Positions 42,400-53,412 of a DNA stretch of 64,000 nt are shown piece by piece. Position numbers and translations under genes: made by a program. Origin of the DNA: Catonia carolina (lineage: Eukaryota; Arthropoda; Insecta; Hemiptera; Achilidae). The stretch is taken from positions 98,129,969 through 98,193,968 of the forward strand of contig JAQMRL010000003.1 of the NCBI GenBank assembly GCA_035578175.1, given 5' to 3'. Every line of letters starts with the position of its first letter. Positions within the stretch are counted from its first letter, which is position 1. The notes beneath the pieces were generated by a model. It searched no databases. It was not told where the DNA came from and saw only the letters and a list, made by a program, of their open reading frames with translations.

Positions 42400-44160
42400 T
42401 ACTGGAAAGGAGATGATTATGAAAGACTTTTTGACGTCACTTTACAATTATCATTACATGTGAAACAATTTACTCCAACAGAAGTGAAGAAAATGGTCGA
42501 CACGGTAAACTTAAAGAAATCACCTGGGTATGACCCAATAACGAAAAGAGTTTTAAACGAGCCCCCGAAGAAAGGGCAAACAATGTTTCCATTTATAATG
42601 CTGTGCTACGATTATAATTTGTACATGCAGATCAATGGGGAGTAGTTCAAATTGTAATGGTTCCAAAAACCGGAAAGAACTTGAATGAACCGTCCTATCA
42701 GTTGGTTGCCGACTATGTTTAAACTGTTCGACAAAATGTTAAAGATGTTTAAGCCTATTTTACTGGAAAAGAATATCGTGCCTGACCACCAATTTTGTTT
42801 TAGGGAAGCTCATTACATAATTGTGTTGGTCTATCGGTTAGTTGACTTTATTCAAAAAGCCTTCAAAAATAAAAAATACTGTTTGGCTGCATTTCTTGAT
42901 ATTGATCAACCATTCGAAAAATGACGCATATTGGACTACTCAAAATTAAATGTTATGTCGATTTTGACCTGATTTTTTAAACCTTTTCTTCCAGACAGAA
43001 TTTTTCAAGTTACATTTATGAGGAGAATTAATAACCTTATTACCTACCATTTTTGTCGGGTGTTCCACAGAGGTGCTCCTCTGTATACATTCAATGTGCT
43101 CATTGGGCAAATTCTGTGTCTACATGGCTGATCTTCCTGACTTTTGCCAACCATGAGGCATATATTTTGTCTAATGGACCCACACAAGGTTTCAGAAAAA
43201 TTGTACGAAATACTGCATTAATTTCAAGCTCGGAGTACCAAGCTGGGGCATCAAGATTAATGAATCAAAGTAATTTCATTTTGACTAAACAACTTTTCCC
43301 TGGGAATAACTGTCAACAACATCTATATTATATTTTATCAATCTGAGCGGTGAATTATCCAGGGATTATCTTGGATCTGCGACTAATTTGGCGGAAACAT
43401 ATCTCAAATAAAAGGAAACAACTTGGTCTGAAACTTAGAAAAATGTACGGCTTGTTGGAAAAACATCACTAGCGTCTTTAGAAATAAAGGACTTTCATAC
43501 TAAGCTATGTTGAAGCCATTGTGGGTATACTGAATGTAACTTTGTCAAAAGTCCCACCCTTTGAGTATATTACCTCAAACATCAAAATTATCGAGAGGTT
43601 CCAGCCTAAGTTCTTACGAACCATTACGAACGCTCCCTCGAATGTTGATAATGTAACAATTCGCTGAGATCTTGGAATTCCAATTGTTTTGGAAAAAATA
43701 AGAAGTTCAGTCATCATACCAAGACCGTCTTCTTCAGGCCCAAACCATCAAGTTATTTCGTATCTGGACGGACAATAGTGATAACATACGTCCGAAAAAG
43801 ACATTTTAAATTTACCTTTTCTGAATTATTAGTGTAATAGAGTTTATTTTTTCACCAGTTCTTCGTTATTTGTACTTTTTATAATTTATATTCTAGCTAT
43901 TCAATTTGGGTTGGTTTTTTAATATTTTCTGTTCTATAGTAAAATATAGTTCTTTTGTGGTTTATAGTTATTTCCGTTATGTTTTGTTTTATTACCTATC
44001 ACTTGGTACTTACTGTCAAAGACTTTTTTTTACAAAATTAGTAATTTATAACTTCTTGAGGACGTAGGCATCGATGTATATTAACTACATGTATACATCG
44101 GTGGACGAATTAAGTGGGTGAAGTGTTTAAAAATTATTACTTTCTTGTTATTGTAATATT
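42400..44160 (+). pseudogene. Jockey-like non-LTR retrotransposon, dead
   Basis: Plus-strand frames, broken by stops and shifts, give FTPTEVKKMVDTVNLKKSPG, RPISWLPTMFKLFDKML, VPDHQFCFREAH, CLAAFLDIDQPFEK (motif A), SGVPQRCS (motif B) and a YADD-box remnant in which the catalytic aspartates are lost (FANHEAY). Further on come STNLAE-like and QRFQPKFLRTITNAP-like stretches (43580-43640). The order and spacing are those of insect Jockey elements. The 3' end is probably near 44160, after an AT-rich tail. Confidence 0.85.
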
Positions 44161-45852
44161 TTTTATTTTACTTTAAAAAACTACTCATAATATAAAACTT
44201 GCTTATATATTTTTAATTATTTATAATTTTAACTGATTTGCAAATAAACTCTCAGCTGTTAAAAATTATAATAATGAATTATTTTGAACAACTACCACCT
44301 ACAACAGCAAGCCGTATGACAGTGTGCGTAGAAAACGACGAAACTTTCCAGTAGGATAAAAACGGTGAAATTTGTGCTTACAATTTAAAGCAGAGACAGG
44401 TTTTATTCTGAATTTGCAACTATTACCCTATTTTGTGTAGTTAGGTATATTGTTACTTATAATTCAATTCTTAATTCATTAATTGGTACAAATAATAGGG
44501 ATGCGTTGGACTGAATTGTTCCCGAGTAGACATTTTGTATAGGTTATGTTTATAATATTGTTAAAGCGTTGTGGGTAACGTCACGAACAAATACTGTTTA
44601 AGAAAGCTTTCAAATTATTGTGTTGAGTGGAGGGATATCTTCCTTTCTCCTAAGAGGTAATTTCTCTTTTTAAATGCACTTTGGATACTGTTTGTGAATC
44701 GATCATTTTATTTCTTGGCCTAATATTTTATAACAATTCGAACCAACTTCGATATTATTGTTTTGTAGTTTAAAGTAAAATTACACAAGTTTATCATAAA
44801 CATTAAAATAAACTTAGGTAATTGTAGCTATGGTACATAATTAGTTTTTATGTACCTAATAGCAATACAAGTTGATTACTGTAATAATTCAAACCCTGTG
44901 TTATGATATCTTTTATTTCTTAAATAAATTTGTAGAAATAATTGTGATTTACACTAAAGTTACTTAATTTAAGCCTCATGTGGCTTGCTTACAAAAAGGA
45001 GGGCGATTGGCAACGTCAACCTGGCCATAAATCAGTAAAAGTTTTGATGTTCCATGAGACAAAATTATACCCAGTACCTTAAATGGAGTCCTGGATTTTA
45101 TAGGTACCCTAATTACAAATGTTGGAGGGAAGATTAGTTAATTAAATGATCTCCTACAAAGTTTTAGTATTTCTCATGCAATCTCTTTCTCATCAATAAG
45201 ATCTAACCTTAATAACAAATGCTATTTATTTGACATTTAATTTAGCCCTACTGCAGAATATTTAAGATTTGGGTTTGTAAGGAAGCTGAAATCAATCAGC
45301 ATTCCATTTATACAAGTTGTCAGTGAATTTTTTTTGTGTGAAGCAACACAATTTAGTTGCATTTGATTGGAGATATATTTGCTAGCATATAATAGACTAA
45401 AGAACCCTGTTATTAAATGTAATAAAGAATATCTGTAAATTATAACTTAATTCTGATTAAATAACACTTTTCTGTAATGTTTGGTAACTTGTGTTATTAT
45501 ATTATAAATTCATAAATGATCAAATTTTCCATTCATTTTGTTCAATATCAGTCAACAGATTTGTTAGTATAAACATAACCTGTCAAGTTCTGCCTAAATG
45601 ATTATATATTATATATTATACTAAATGACTATATATTGGAACGAAACCACAAAATACAAATTTTTGCAAAGAGTATTGATAAAAATTACACATTCCCTTT
45701 GAATAAGAGTGTATTTTCATAAGTGTTTCAAAGGATTATTGTATTTTTTTAAATTTTACAGGAAATTAGGTCATTGTAGCTGCAGCTTTAAATAACAGTG
45801 ATAAAAGCGAATTAAGTTGACTCATGTTTGTAAAATTTAAATAAATAGAATT
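44161..45852. other. Upstream region of the zinc-finger gene
   Basis: AT-rich and without genes. An acceptor-like TTTAAATTTTACAG|GAAATT at about 45770, 80 bp before the ATG, suggests the 5' UTR is spliced. GGAGGGCGATTGGCAACGTC at 44998 resembles a mariner terminus also seen at 50305, without a mate. Confidence 0.4.
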
Positions 45853-45921
45853 ATGGATAAAATGGAAACGACTGAAAAATCTTCTGGAGAGTTAGAAGTT
45901 ACAATAATTAGTAATGATCAA
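45853..45921 (+). CDS. Zinc-finger gene exon 1 (coding part)
   Basis: ATG at 45853 in the context AATTATGG; 23 codons to a strong donor CAA|GTAAGT. Confidence 0.72.
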
Positions 45922-48900
45922 GTAAGTTTATTAACTGAGTGAAAATTGTTTTATTGGTTTTGATGGCCTTGATGTATTTTACTTTCTCTTGCCTATATGA
46001 ATATATAGGAAGGAAAGTATTGTTTTCATGTCGATTTAAAAAAATTGGTTTTCACCGGATGTACACGGTTTCTGACCCCCTGAACCCAAAAAACATGTTT
46101 TTAGCGATTGGTCTGTGTGTGTGTGTGCATGTGAACAGAATATCTCAAGAACGGAACATCGTACGAACTTGAAACTTAAGTTACATATCACTACCGGACA
46201 CGACACGAACATTTTCATCAAAATCGGTCAACCAGAAGTAGTAGTTTATTCGTATAATTTTTCACTTTTTTGCGATTTTCTCAAAAACTGGTCCTACGAT
46301 TTTTTTAAAAATCGCCTGGTTGACTAAATTGTTTGTGCTCTACAAGATAGGGTAGGCGCCATATTTGCTGAAATTTTGGGTGAGGCTGTTTTCATGTAAA
46401 ACAATTATTTTCTTAAGATTACGGCTTTAATATGCATTTTAGCCCAAAAATGAATAATAAAAAATGTAGAGAATTTAAAAATCTACAACTTTTATTTCAA
46501 ACATTTTATTGTATAACGCTTAGTTTAGCGGTAATTAGCGATTTTCTATTTTTTCTCACGAAAACGTGTGAGAAATCGATTTTTTTTTTAAGATTTCGGC
46601 CTCAGTATGCATTTTACGACAAAAGAGTATATAATTAAATTCATAGGAAGGTAAAAGATCTACAACTTTAATCAGAGCATTTTTCTCTACAGAGCCTAGT
46701 TTAGCATGAAAGAGTGATTTGCCGTATTTTTAAGCTAAACTGAGGTTGATTTTCATTTTGCGTCTTTCACTCATAATTAAAATTAGGTTATGTTATTAAA
46801 GTTAGTTTTTTTGTTTATTTCTAATGTTTTATTAATAATTTTAGGTTTATTGTTAATTATTTCTATTGGCAATAGAAAGTTGTGTGAGTGTTTCACACCA
46901 GATTTTTTGTTTGTTCAATGACCAGTGAGTTTTCCAGTATTCAGACTAAATCAATTTCTGTTTCTGATGCACTCATGGTTTGATATATTTTTAAAGCACT
47001 CTAAAAGACTGTACGTCTCACTGACACAATTTGATAGATTTTGCTGAATTTTTGAGATGCTTCTAGAAAAGACATTAAGATTTTGAAATTCCCATATTTT
47101 TATTAAATTTTTATATGATTGTAATACGATGCATGATTATGTCCATAATGACCTAGTCAATGTGTTTTTATTAAAATCTACGAAACTTAACCTTTTCTGA
47201 GAATAAAAATACCTTTTCATCTTTCACCCTTCACCATCTGCATTAGGCTAATTGTGCATAGCAGTCAGACATAGAACCATAAAAAATCTTGTGTGAAACA
47301 CTCACTTGACTTTCTCTGGGAAATGTAAATAATGAAATAATATGACCTGTTTAGTCATTAGTAAACAATATAAAATGAGAAACATAACCTAAGTTAATTT
47401 CCTACCACTTTGATTATAATTTTTTGTCAAATGTATACTATGGCGAGCAATCTTAAAAAAAATCCCAGTTTTTACAAATTTTGATGAGAAAAATTTACAG
47501 TAAAATTACTACCTAATTTTCGCTTAACTAAGCAATGTAGAAAAAAGTATTTGAAGTAAAGGTTGTAGGTATTTTTAATTTCCTACACCTTTAACTACAT
47601 GCTTTTGCCCTTAAATGCATTTTCAAAATTAAAAATCTGGTGTGAAACACTCACACAACTTTCTCTTGCCAATGCAAATGATTAATAATAAACCTAACAT
47701 TATTAATAAAATATTAGAAATAAACAAAACTAACCTCAAAAACATAACCTTATTTTAATTATGAGTGAATGACGCAAAATGACAATCGAACTCAGTTTGG
47801 CTTAAAAATACGGAAAATCACGCTTTCACGCTAAACTAGGCTCTGTAGAGAAAAATGCTCTAAACAAAAGTTGTAGATCTTTTAATTTTCTATAACTTTT
47901 ATTATATACACTTTTGTCGTAAAATGCATACTAAGACCGAAATGTTAAAAAAATCGATTTTTCTCACGTTTTCGTGAGAAAAAAAACAGAAAATCGCAAA
48001 TTACCGCTAAACTAAGCGTTATACAAAAAAATGTTTGAAACAGAAGTTGTAGGTTTTTAAATTCTCTACAACTTTTATTATATAAGTTTTTGCGCTAAAA
48101 TTTATATTAAAGCCGTAATCTTAAAAAAACAACGTTTTTACGTGAAAACAGCCTCACCGAGAATTTCAGCAAACATGGCGCCTACCCTATCTTGTAGAGA
48201 ATAAAAAATTGAGTAAAATAGGCGATTTTAAAAAAAATCGTAGGACCAGTTTTTGAGAAAATCGCAAAAAACTGAAAAATTATACGAATAAACTACTACT
48301 TCCGGTTGACCGATTTTGATGAAAATGTTCGTGTCGCGTCCAGTAGTGGTATGTAACTTAAGTTTCAAGTTTCAAGTTCGTACGATGTTCCGTTCTTGAG
48401 ATATTCTGTTCACACACAGACACACACACACACAGACACACACACAGACCAATCGCTAAAAACATGTTTTTTGGGTTCAGGGGGTCTGAAAACGTATAGA
48501 TCCGGTGAAAACTCGATTTCGAAAAATCGACATGAAAACAATACTTTCCTTCCAAGAGAAAGTATTGTAAGAGAAAGTAAAAAAATCCCAGTTTTTACAA
48601 ATTTTGATGAGAAAAATTTACAGTAAAATTACTACCTAATTTTCGCTTAACTAAGCAATGTAGAAAAAAGTATTTGAAGTAAAGGTTGTAGGTATTTTTA
48701 ATTTCCTACACCTTTAACTACATGCTTTTGCCCTTAAATGCATTTTCAAAATTAAAAACCCCATTTTTTACACGAGAGCACAGTCCCCTTCCCCTACAAA
48801 TTTCAGCTCACATCCTGCATAACCCATCTCGTAGAATAACTTTTATACTCTGGATTCTGCTATACTACAAGTATTAGTCTAATTGTGGTTTTATTTTGCA

Positions 48901-51900
48901 AATGCTTTAAAATAGCATCGCATTGTCTCTCAACCATAAATTGTAGAGCATTAAAGAAAAATTATGTGTGAACCAGAAGAGATTTGGGAATTCTTGAGCA
49001 ACTATTTGAGATTAAAGGGGAAATAAGGAAGAATTGCGTTTACAGACAAAATCAATTAATTATGGGGTTTGTATAAACAAAAACTTAGGAGCTCCAATTG
49101 CTTCTGTAACTCTAATATTACAGTACAAACAGAAAAAATATGTTTAAAAGATCTCTATATGCATGGGGATTGTAGTTGTGTAAACAGTTGGCGATGGCAG
49201 AAATGACACAACATTAGTGAAAGTGCGATATCAGGAGAGTTGAGATCTAGTGATGCTGTGAAGGGGCAAATGCATTTATACCTCAGCTAAAATCAGTAGC
49301 GATAGAGGCGATATGTATACTGATGAGCAGATAAACAACTGCGTAGGGTTTTCCCCCCTTTACCACATATTGTCTTGTAAAGCATATCTGTGTGTTTCCC
49401 TTTTACCATGTTATAACCAGGAAACACTTTACTGTGTTCCTAGTTAAATCTTAAAGTAAATAAATGGTAAATACAAAGTGCTTATCAGTTTGTTGTACAA
49501 ACCATAGCAGAAAAAATACATACATTTCTAAAATGTTTTAGCATAAAAGTACTGATGTGTTAAAATTTTTCAGGTTAGTGAGGTGTCTAAAAGTTCACGT
49601 CTCCTACCAACTGCGACAGTCTTCATTAAAGAAGAATTGTTCAGAGATTTTGATAATGTAAATGAGACCAGTCAGGATGATGATGTCACTGAAATGCATG
49701 ACAGTTATATCACTATTGGCAGTGATAAAAGTAAATCAGATGAGGAAGATGATGATGATGATGATGAAGATGATGACAACGATTGTGATGGTGATGATGA
49801 CAATGCTATTTATGATGACGATGAGGAAGAGGATCAAAATGACGAAGATGATGAAGCAGATGAAGAAGAAATTGATGAATCTGATTTAAAAATATCTGCT
49901 TGGCCTGTTGCTGTAAAATTGCAAACGGTTTGTAGATCTGAGTATTGTAAAATTAATTTTTAAAGTTTGAAAAATAAGTGATTGGGGGTAATATAAGACA
50001 TTCCTGAAATGGAATGACTTTTATTTTTATGTTAATTATATATTTATCCAAAAGTCAACAAGAGATCTTAGATTGAAGTGCACCAGCTTAATGTGTGTGC
50101 ATGTAAAGTCTCTACAACAAGTTTGAGGAAATGTATGTAACCAAAATTCCTTGTCTGTCTAGAAATACATGGTGTGTATCACTGGCAACAAGAGTCTTAC
50201 GACTAGGGTTTATAAAAGCCATTGCCTCACTATGAAAATTGCTCAAAAATGGTTTAACCTTTAAATGTAAGGTATTAAAATGATGAAATTAATTTTCCAA
50301 ATATGAGGGCGATTTGGAACGTAACCGTTTGGCTGTAAATAAAAAAATTTGCCTAGAAAAAATATTTAATTATATTCTATATCTTAAAACAACAGCTCTT
50401 TACTATTTTTCAACATAGTCACCTTTAAAATTTAAGCATTTGTCATAGCGTTTCACTGACTTACAAATTCCTTTGTCATAATCTATCTCACGAGTAGTGA
50501 GACACATGTGGGATAGCTTAGGAGAAGTCTTGTAGAAACTACTTTAAGCAAAATAAAATTCTCCTGTACCTTGCTTATTTATTATGAAATCTATACTACG
50601 GGCAAAGTCAGTAAAATGTGATGGTTTGATGGTAAAACCTCATGACCCACACAAGAAGACACCGTTCTGATTTTGCAGTTTCATAGGTTGGTTCTCTGTG
50701 AAAAAAAACCATCATATACTAGAACAAAACTGATGTCCCATCTTCGACAAATGTTGTTTGTGATTGGATGTGAGAAAAGATTTAAAAGAGAGGTATAATC
50801 TCACCTGGTTGAAAAGTTATATTATACAATCCAAGAATTTATAAGCGATAGAGTTTACATTTATGTTTTACATTGTACGAGTATGTGACTAATATTGACA
50901 AAATTTATTTTATGTGATGTTTCTTTTTAATCGTTTTTAAGATATGAAATGTTTTGATAACTGTCCTGTTACTCTTTTTGAGTTTTGCATGGATTCAAAT
51001 TTTAAATAAATAAATAAAATTCAGCCACGTGGCATATAGCCAATCTTTCACAATATTTTGAAGTCTGTCATCATCTAAGTGCTGCAACGCAAGCCACTTC
51101 TTCATGAGATTGAAGAGATATAAATCATTTGTCGCCAAGTTGAGGCTGTAAGAGGGATGATCAAAAACATCCCATTTAAATTGCTTCAAAAGCTCTTGAG
51201 TTTTTCGAGCATTGTCATGCAAAAACACAACACCAGATGTCACCATACCGGGATGTTTGTTTTGAATGGCTCGCTTAAGTTTCTTCAAAGTTTCACAGTA
51301 GACATCTGAAATGATCGTTGTACCACATTCCATAAATTCAACCAGCAAAACTCCTGTGGCATCCCATAATCTTCCAGATTAAGGCAGAGCCATAGTATTC
51401 CTTTCAGAGGTCCACAAAACCAAACAAATGGGTTCTGCCTTAAGAGTTCCTTTCACACTACGGTGCAGAAAAAGGTTTTTTGATCTCATTAATCACATGA
51501 AGAGGTGGCTTGTGTCACAGCACTTCAATGGTTGGCCCGTTGGCGTAGTGGTTAGCGCTACTGGCTTCTACGCCGGGATCCCGGGTTCAATTCCCAGTCA
51601 GGTCTGCCATTTTTCATCACTCATTTTCATATATCATAATTCTTCACCGTCTGCATCAGGAGAAATTGCAAAACCGTCAGACATAAAAAAAAGAAAAACC
51701 AATTACGACGAATTTCAAAATGTTGTGGAAGATTGGCTACATGCCCAGACAGCTTAATACATTGTTTTAGTGTGAACTGTACTGACTATAATTATTGATG
51801 CTTCATTAGAAATTGTGTTCAGTATGTAAATTTTTTATTGATGATGCCTTGGAAAATTAATATACCCATGAAACTCAAATTTTTTCAAATAATAGAGGTA

Positions 51901-52518
51901 ATTTAATTCTAATTCAGGATGATTTTTCAAAGGAATAAAGTTAATATTCAATTTAGGGAGTATTTAAAATTATGGATGTTTGATTGTACTTGTTTAATAT
52001 TGTATTATAACTATACTTAAACAAATGTTTACATTTTTTCCCCACAGGTTGGTTCTAATGTTATCACAATCGATGACACAGATGCAAGCGACGAAAATGA
52101 CAGTTCTAGTAGTAGATCACCAAGTATAAAGCGAAAAAAATTATCGAGGACTAGAAAAAAGAGAAGTTCTGCTACACCATTCACTTGCAGACTGTGTAAC
52201 ACTAAATTTGACTCGGAAATTTTGTTGACTGTACATTTACACACTTCCCACAGAGGAAACATTAATGTTTGTGGTGCGAACAATAAATTCACGTGTCTAT
52301 TGTGTAAAGCTGTGTTGGGTAGTAAATCATTATTGCATGCTCATATGACACGTGTTCATACAGAAAAGAAAGTTATTAATTGCACTAAATGCAATAAAGG
52401 ATTTAAATATAGATCTTATTTGACCGTGAATAGTTACAACAAACGAAGCAAACCACATTGTGATAAAGAGTATTATAGAAATTTTACATGTTTCCATTGT
52501 AGTGTAAATAAATCGTAA
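45853..52518 (+). CDS. Acidic C2H2 zinc-finger protein (3 exons)
   Basis: Joining 45853-45921, 49574-49927 and 52048-52518 gives 894 nt, 297 residues plus TAA; all junctions are GT-AG and phase 0. Residues 1-23 (MDKMETTEKSSG..) are unremarkable. Residues ~70-120 are an almost unbroken Asp/Glu tract. A Ser/Lys/Arg-rich stretch (SPSIKRKKLSRTRKKRS) looks like a nuclear localisation signal. Two C2H2 fingers follow: FTCRLCNTKFDSEILLTVHL with HTSH, and FTCLLCKAVLGSKSLLHAHM with TRVH (C-x2-C-x12-H-x4-H). A third, NCTKCNKGFKYRSYLTVN, has Asn where the first His belongs, and the protein ends soon after in a Cys-x2-Cys. It is probably a nuclear DNA- or RNA-binding protein. I recognise no specific orthologue. 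It is divergent to STARD7, 4.4 kb apart. Confidence 0.8.
45981..46903 (+). repeat. ACTTTCTCTTGCC repeat, full-length copy
   Basis: It begins ACTTTCTCTTGCCTATATGA and ends in GTGTGAGTGTTTCACACCAG. The (GT)n tract is short (46112-46126). It is a good reference for the plus orientation and for the unoccupied target of the mariner at 62483. It lies in intron 1 of the zinc-finger gene. Confidence 0.9.
47213..47282 (+). repeat. SINE S2, 3' fragment
   Basis: CACCCTTCACCATCTGCATT and GCAGTCAGACATAGAACCAT match the end of the S2 body at 51650-51690. The head is missing. Confidence 0.6.
47456..47635 (+). repeat. 180-bp direct repeat, left member
   Basis: AAAAAAATCCCAGTTTTTAC through ATTTTCAAAATTAAAAA; it is identical, as far as I can read, to 48579-48758. 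The pair brackets the young repeat copy. Confidence 0.93.
47636..48578 (-). repeat. ACTTTCTCTTGCC repeat, young full-length copy
   Basis: 943 bp from TCTGGTGTGAAACACTCACA to AGAGAAAGT, almost the same as 22561-23499. The right hairpin end is altered: TTCCAAGAGAAAGTATTGTA replaces the usual CCTATATATTCATATAGGC. Confidence 0.9.
48579..48758 (+). repeat. 180-bp direct repeat, right member
   Basis: Partner of 47456-47635, offset 1123 bp. Confidence 0.93.
48861..49573. other. Zinc-finger gene intron 1, unique part
   Basis: No gene or repeat recognised. Confidence 0.5.
49574..49927 (+). CDS. Zinc-finger gene exon 2 (acidic tract)
   Basis: Acceptor AATTTTTCAG at 49564-49573; 118 codons to donor ACG|GTTTGT. 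It contains VSEVSKSSRLLPTATVFIKE and the Asp/Glu tract. If the donor were skipped, translation would stop 12 codons later. Confidence 0.8.
50303..51400 (-). mobile_element. Mariner remnant, split by a retrotransposon
   Basis: Minus-strand coding from 51400 downward gives WDATGVLLVEFMECGTTI, SGVVFLHDNAR, FKWDVFDHPSYS and WLALQHLDDD. An insert (50494-51015) follows, and the C-terminus resumes as DYDKGICKSVKRYDKCLNF and GDYVEK with a stop near 50410. A terminal repeat-like GAGGGCGATTTGGAACGTAA lies at 50305. The N-terminal half is missing. Confidence 0.85.
50494..51015 (+). mobile_element. 5'-truncated non-LTR retrotransposon, family N1
   Basis: It shares ordered blocks with 57690-58435: AAGTCTTGTAGAAACTACTT-like, TGTACCTTGCTTATTTATTA, AAACCATCATATACT, AAGAATTTATAA and TTTTGCATGGATTCAAA, ending in (AAAT)n. 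Frames give pieces such as ACSHLFKILLYLAYLL-like and CLIVKPHDPHKK; the better copy shows the usual reverse-transcriptase tail. It interrupts the mariner at 50303-51400. Confidence 0.8.
51465..51780 (+). pseudogene. Mariner C-terminal fragment in the opposite orientation
   Basis: The plus strand reads FDLINHMKRWLVSQHFN, is interrupted by the SINE at 51531-51700, and continues DEFQNVVEDWLHAQTA to a stop. This is the same C-terminal region as in the neighbouring minus-strand remnant, so two related mariner pieces face each other. Confidence 0.8.
51531..51700 (+). mobile_element. tRNA-derived SINE, family S2, best copy
   Basis: The head GGCCCGTTGGCGTAGTGGTT (A box) and CGGGTTCAATTCCCAGTC (B box) are followed by the body TTCTTCACCGTCTGCATCAG and CCGTCAGACATAAAAAAAAG. 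It is inserted in a mariner fragment. Confidence 0.88.
52048..52518 (+). CDS. Zinc-finger gene exon 3 (fingers)
   Basis: Acceptor TTTTTCCCCACAG. It begins VGSNVITIDDTDASDEND, then the basic signal and the fingers. Stop TAA at 52516-52518. Confidence 0.85.
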   Translation, partial: VGSNVITIDDTDASDENDSSSSRSPSIKRKKLSRTRKKRSSATPFTCRLCNTKFDSEILLTVHLHTSHRGNINVCGANNKFTCLLCKAVLGSKSLLHAHMTRVHTEKKVINCTKCNKGFKYRSYLTVNSYNKRSKPHCDKEYYRNFTCFHCSVNKS

Positions 52519-53029
52519 TGTTTGTTATGTTAGGTTGTTAATTTTTATATTTATAGATCATGTAATTTAACACGTTTAATTGTACGGTGTAGTTTACGTT
52601 ATCCATCCCAGTTCATCTTGTCAGCAGTGGAGCCTCCATAACTAAACGACCTTGTTGAATTGAAACCATAAAAATTGCTATGATTGTTCTTTTATATCTC
52701 CTATTAGCGACTACTCCTGATTTAAACCATGGCAACTACTTAAAATGAACTTAAAGCAATCAGTTTCCATAAACAAAAATATAATTTACTGAATACAGCT
52801 TGTATTTTAAAACAAAAAAATTTATTTACACAGGAAAGTTCTGTTTTTAAGATCCAGTGCAGATAAGCAAATACTGTATCTGTGATGCAGATGTAGTCTG
52901 GATAATTTGATAGTGTAAAATAAGCTTACTATTTAGTGTACTGATGTAATCTGAATTCAGTGGGGGAGGGAAGGGTGGATCTGTAAAATGTGTGATCTGA
53001 TAAAATAACCCTAATTTCTTTTGTTGCTG
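52519..53029. other. Downstream of the zinc-finger gene
   Basis: No gene seen. It presumably contains the 3' UTR; I see no canonical poly(A) signal close to the stop. Confidence 0.45.
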
Positions 53030-53412
53030 TTTTGGTAATCAGCCAAAAGGCTGGTTGGAACCTCTAGAGGCTTTACTTAGTAAAACGAGTGAATCGGTTT
53101 ACCATGATTTCCTGACTGAATCGAAAAGTATGATTTTCAGCACACCAGGCCCTCTGTAAAGCATCCATTTTCCACCCTTTCAAATGACACCACTTCATTC
53201 ACCACAGGGTCTGGCTGTTTAATGAAGTTCATTACTCTCAGAGGATAACTCCGGCGTCTTTTAGGTGTCTTTTACACCTCTACCTCTTCTGTACTTAAAT
53301 ACTTCTTTCATATAATTGAGTGAACGATGTAATAAGAAACTGAATAATTTTTTTTAGCCCTGGAACTAACAGATTGCAAATAATTTAACACCCTACTTGC
53401 CTGTTATGGCCA
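53030..53412 (+). repeat. SINE-like repeat, family S3, long copy
   Basis: AGCCAAAAGGCTGGTTGGAA, AGAGGCTTTACTTAGTAAAA, CACCACAGGGTCTGGCTG, TTTTACACCTCTACCTCTT and AGCCCTGGAACTAAC parallel the copy at 17075-17455 along ~380 bp. Confidence 0.72.

Larger units (their letters stand above)
47287..48860 (-). repeat. ACTTTCTCTTGCC repeat, old copy hosting a younger one
   Basis: A diverged copy begins TCTTGTGTGAAACACTCACT, runs to 47635, and resumes after 48758 with the family's CAGC..ACAT..CCCATCTCGTAGAATAA region before fading near 48860. A full young copy (47636-48578) is inserted in it. Confidence 0.8.

Noticed and set aside
46036..46327. Open frames in the repeat copies on either strand (also 21617-21847, 23299-23571, 34183-34614, 48358-48626)
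   Set aside because: They follow the non-coding repeat consensus, include translated (GT)n tracts, and are not conserved in frame between copies.
49662..49889. Met/Lys-rich frame overlapping exon 2 of the zinc-finger gene
   Set aside because: It is the out-of-frame reading of GAT/GAA codons in the acidic tract.
51428..51757. 109-codon plus-strand frame
   Set aside because: It is a chimera of a mariner C-terminus and an inserted SINE.
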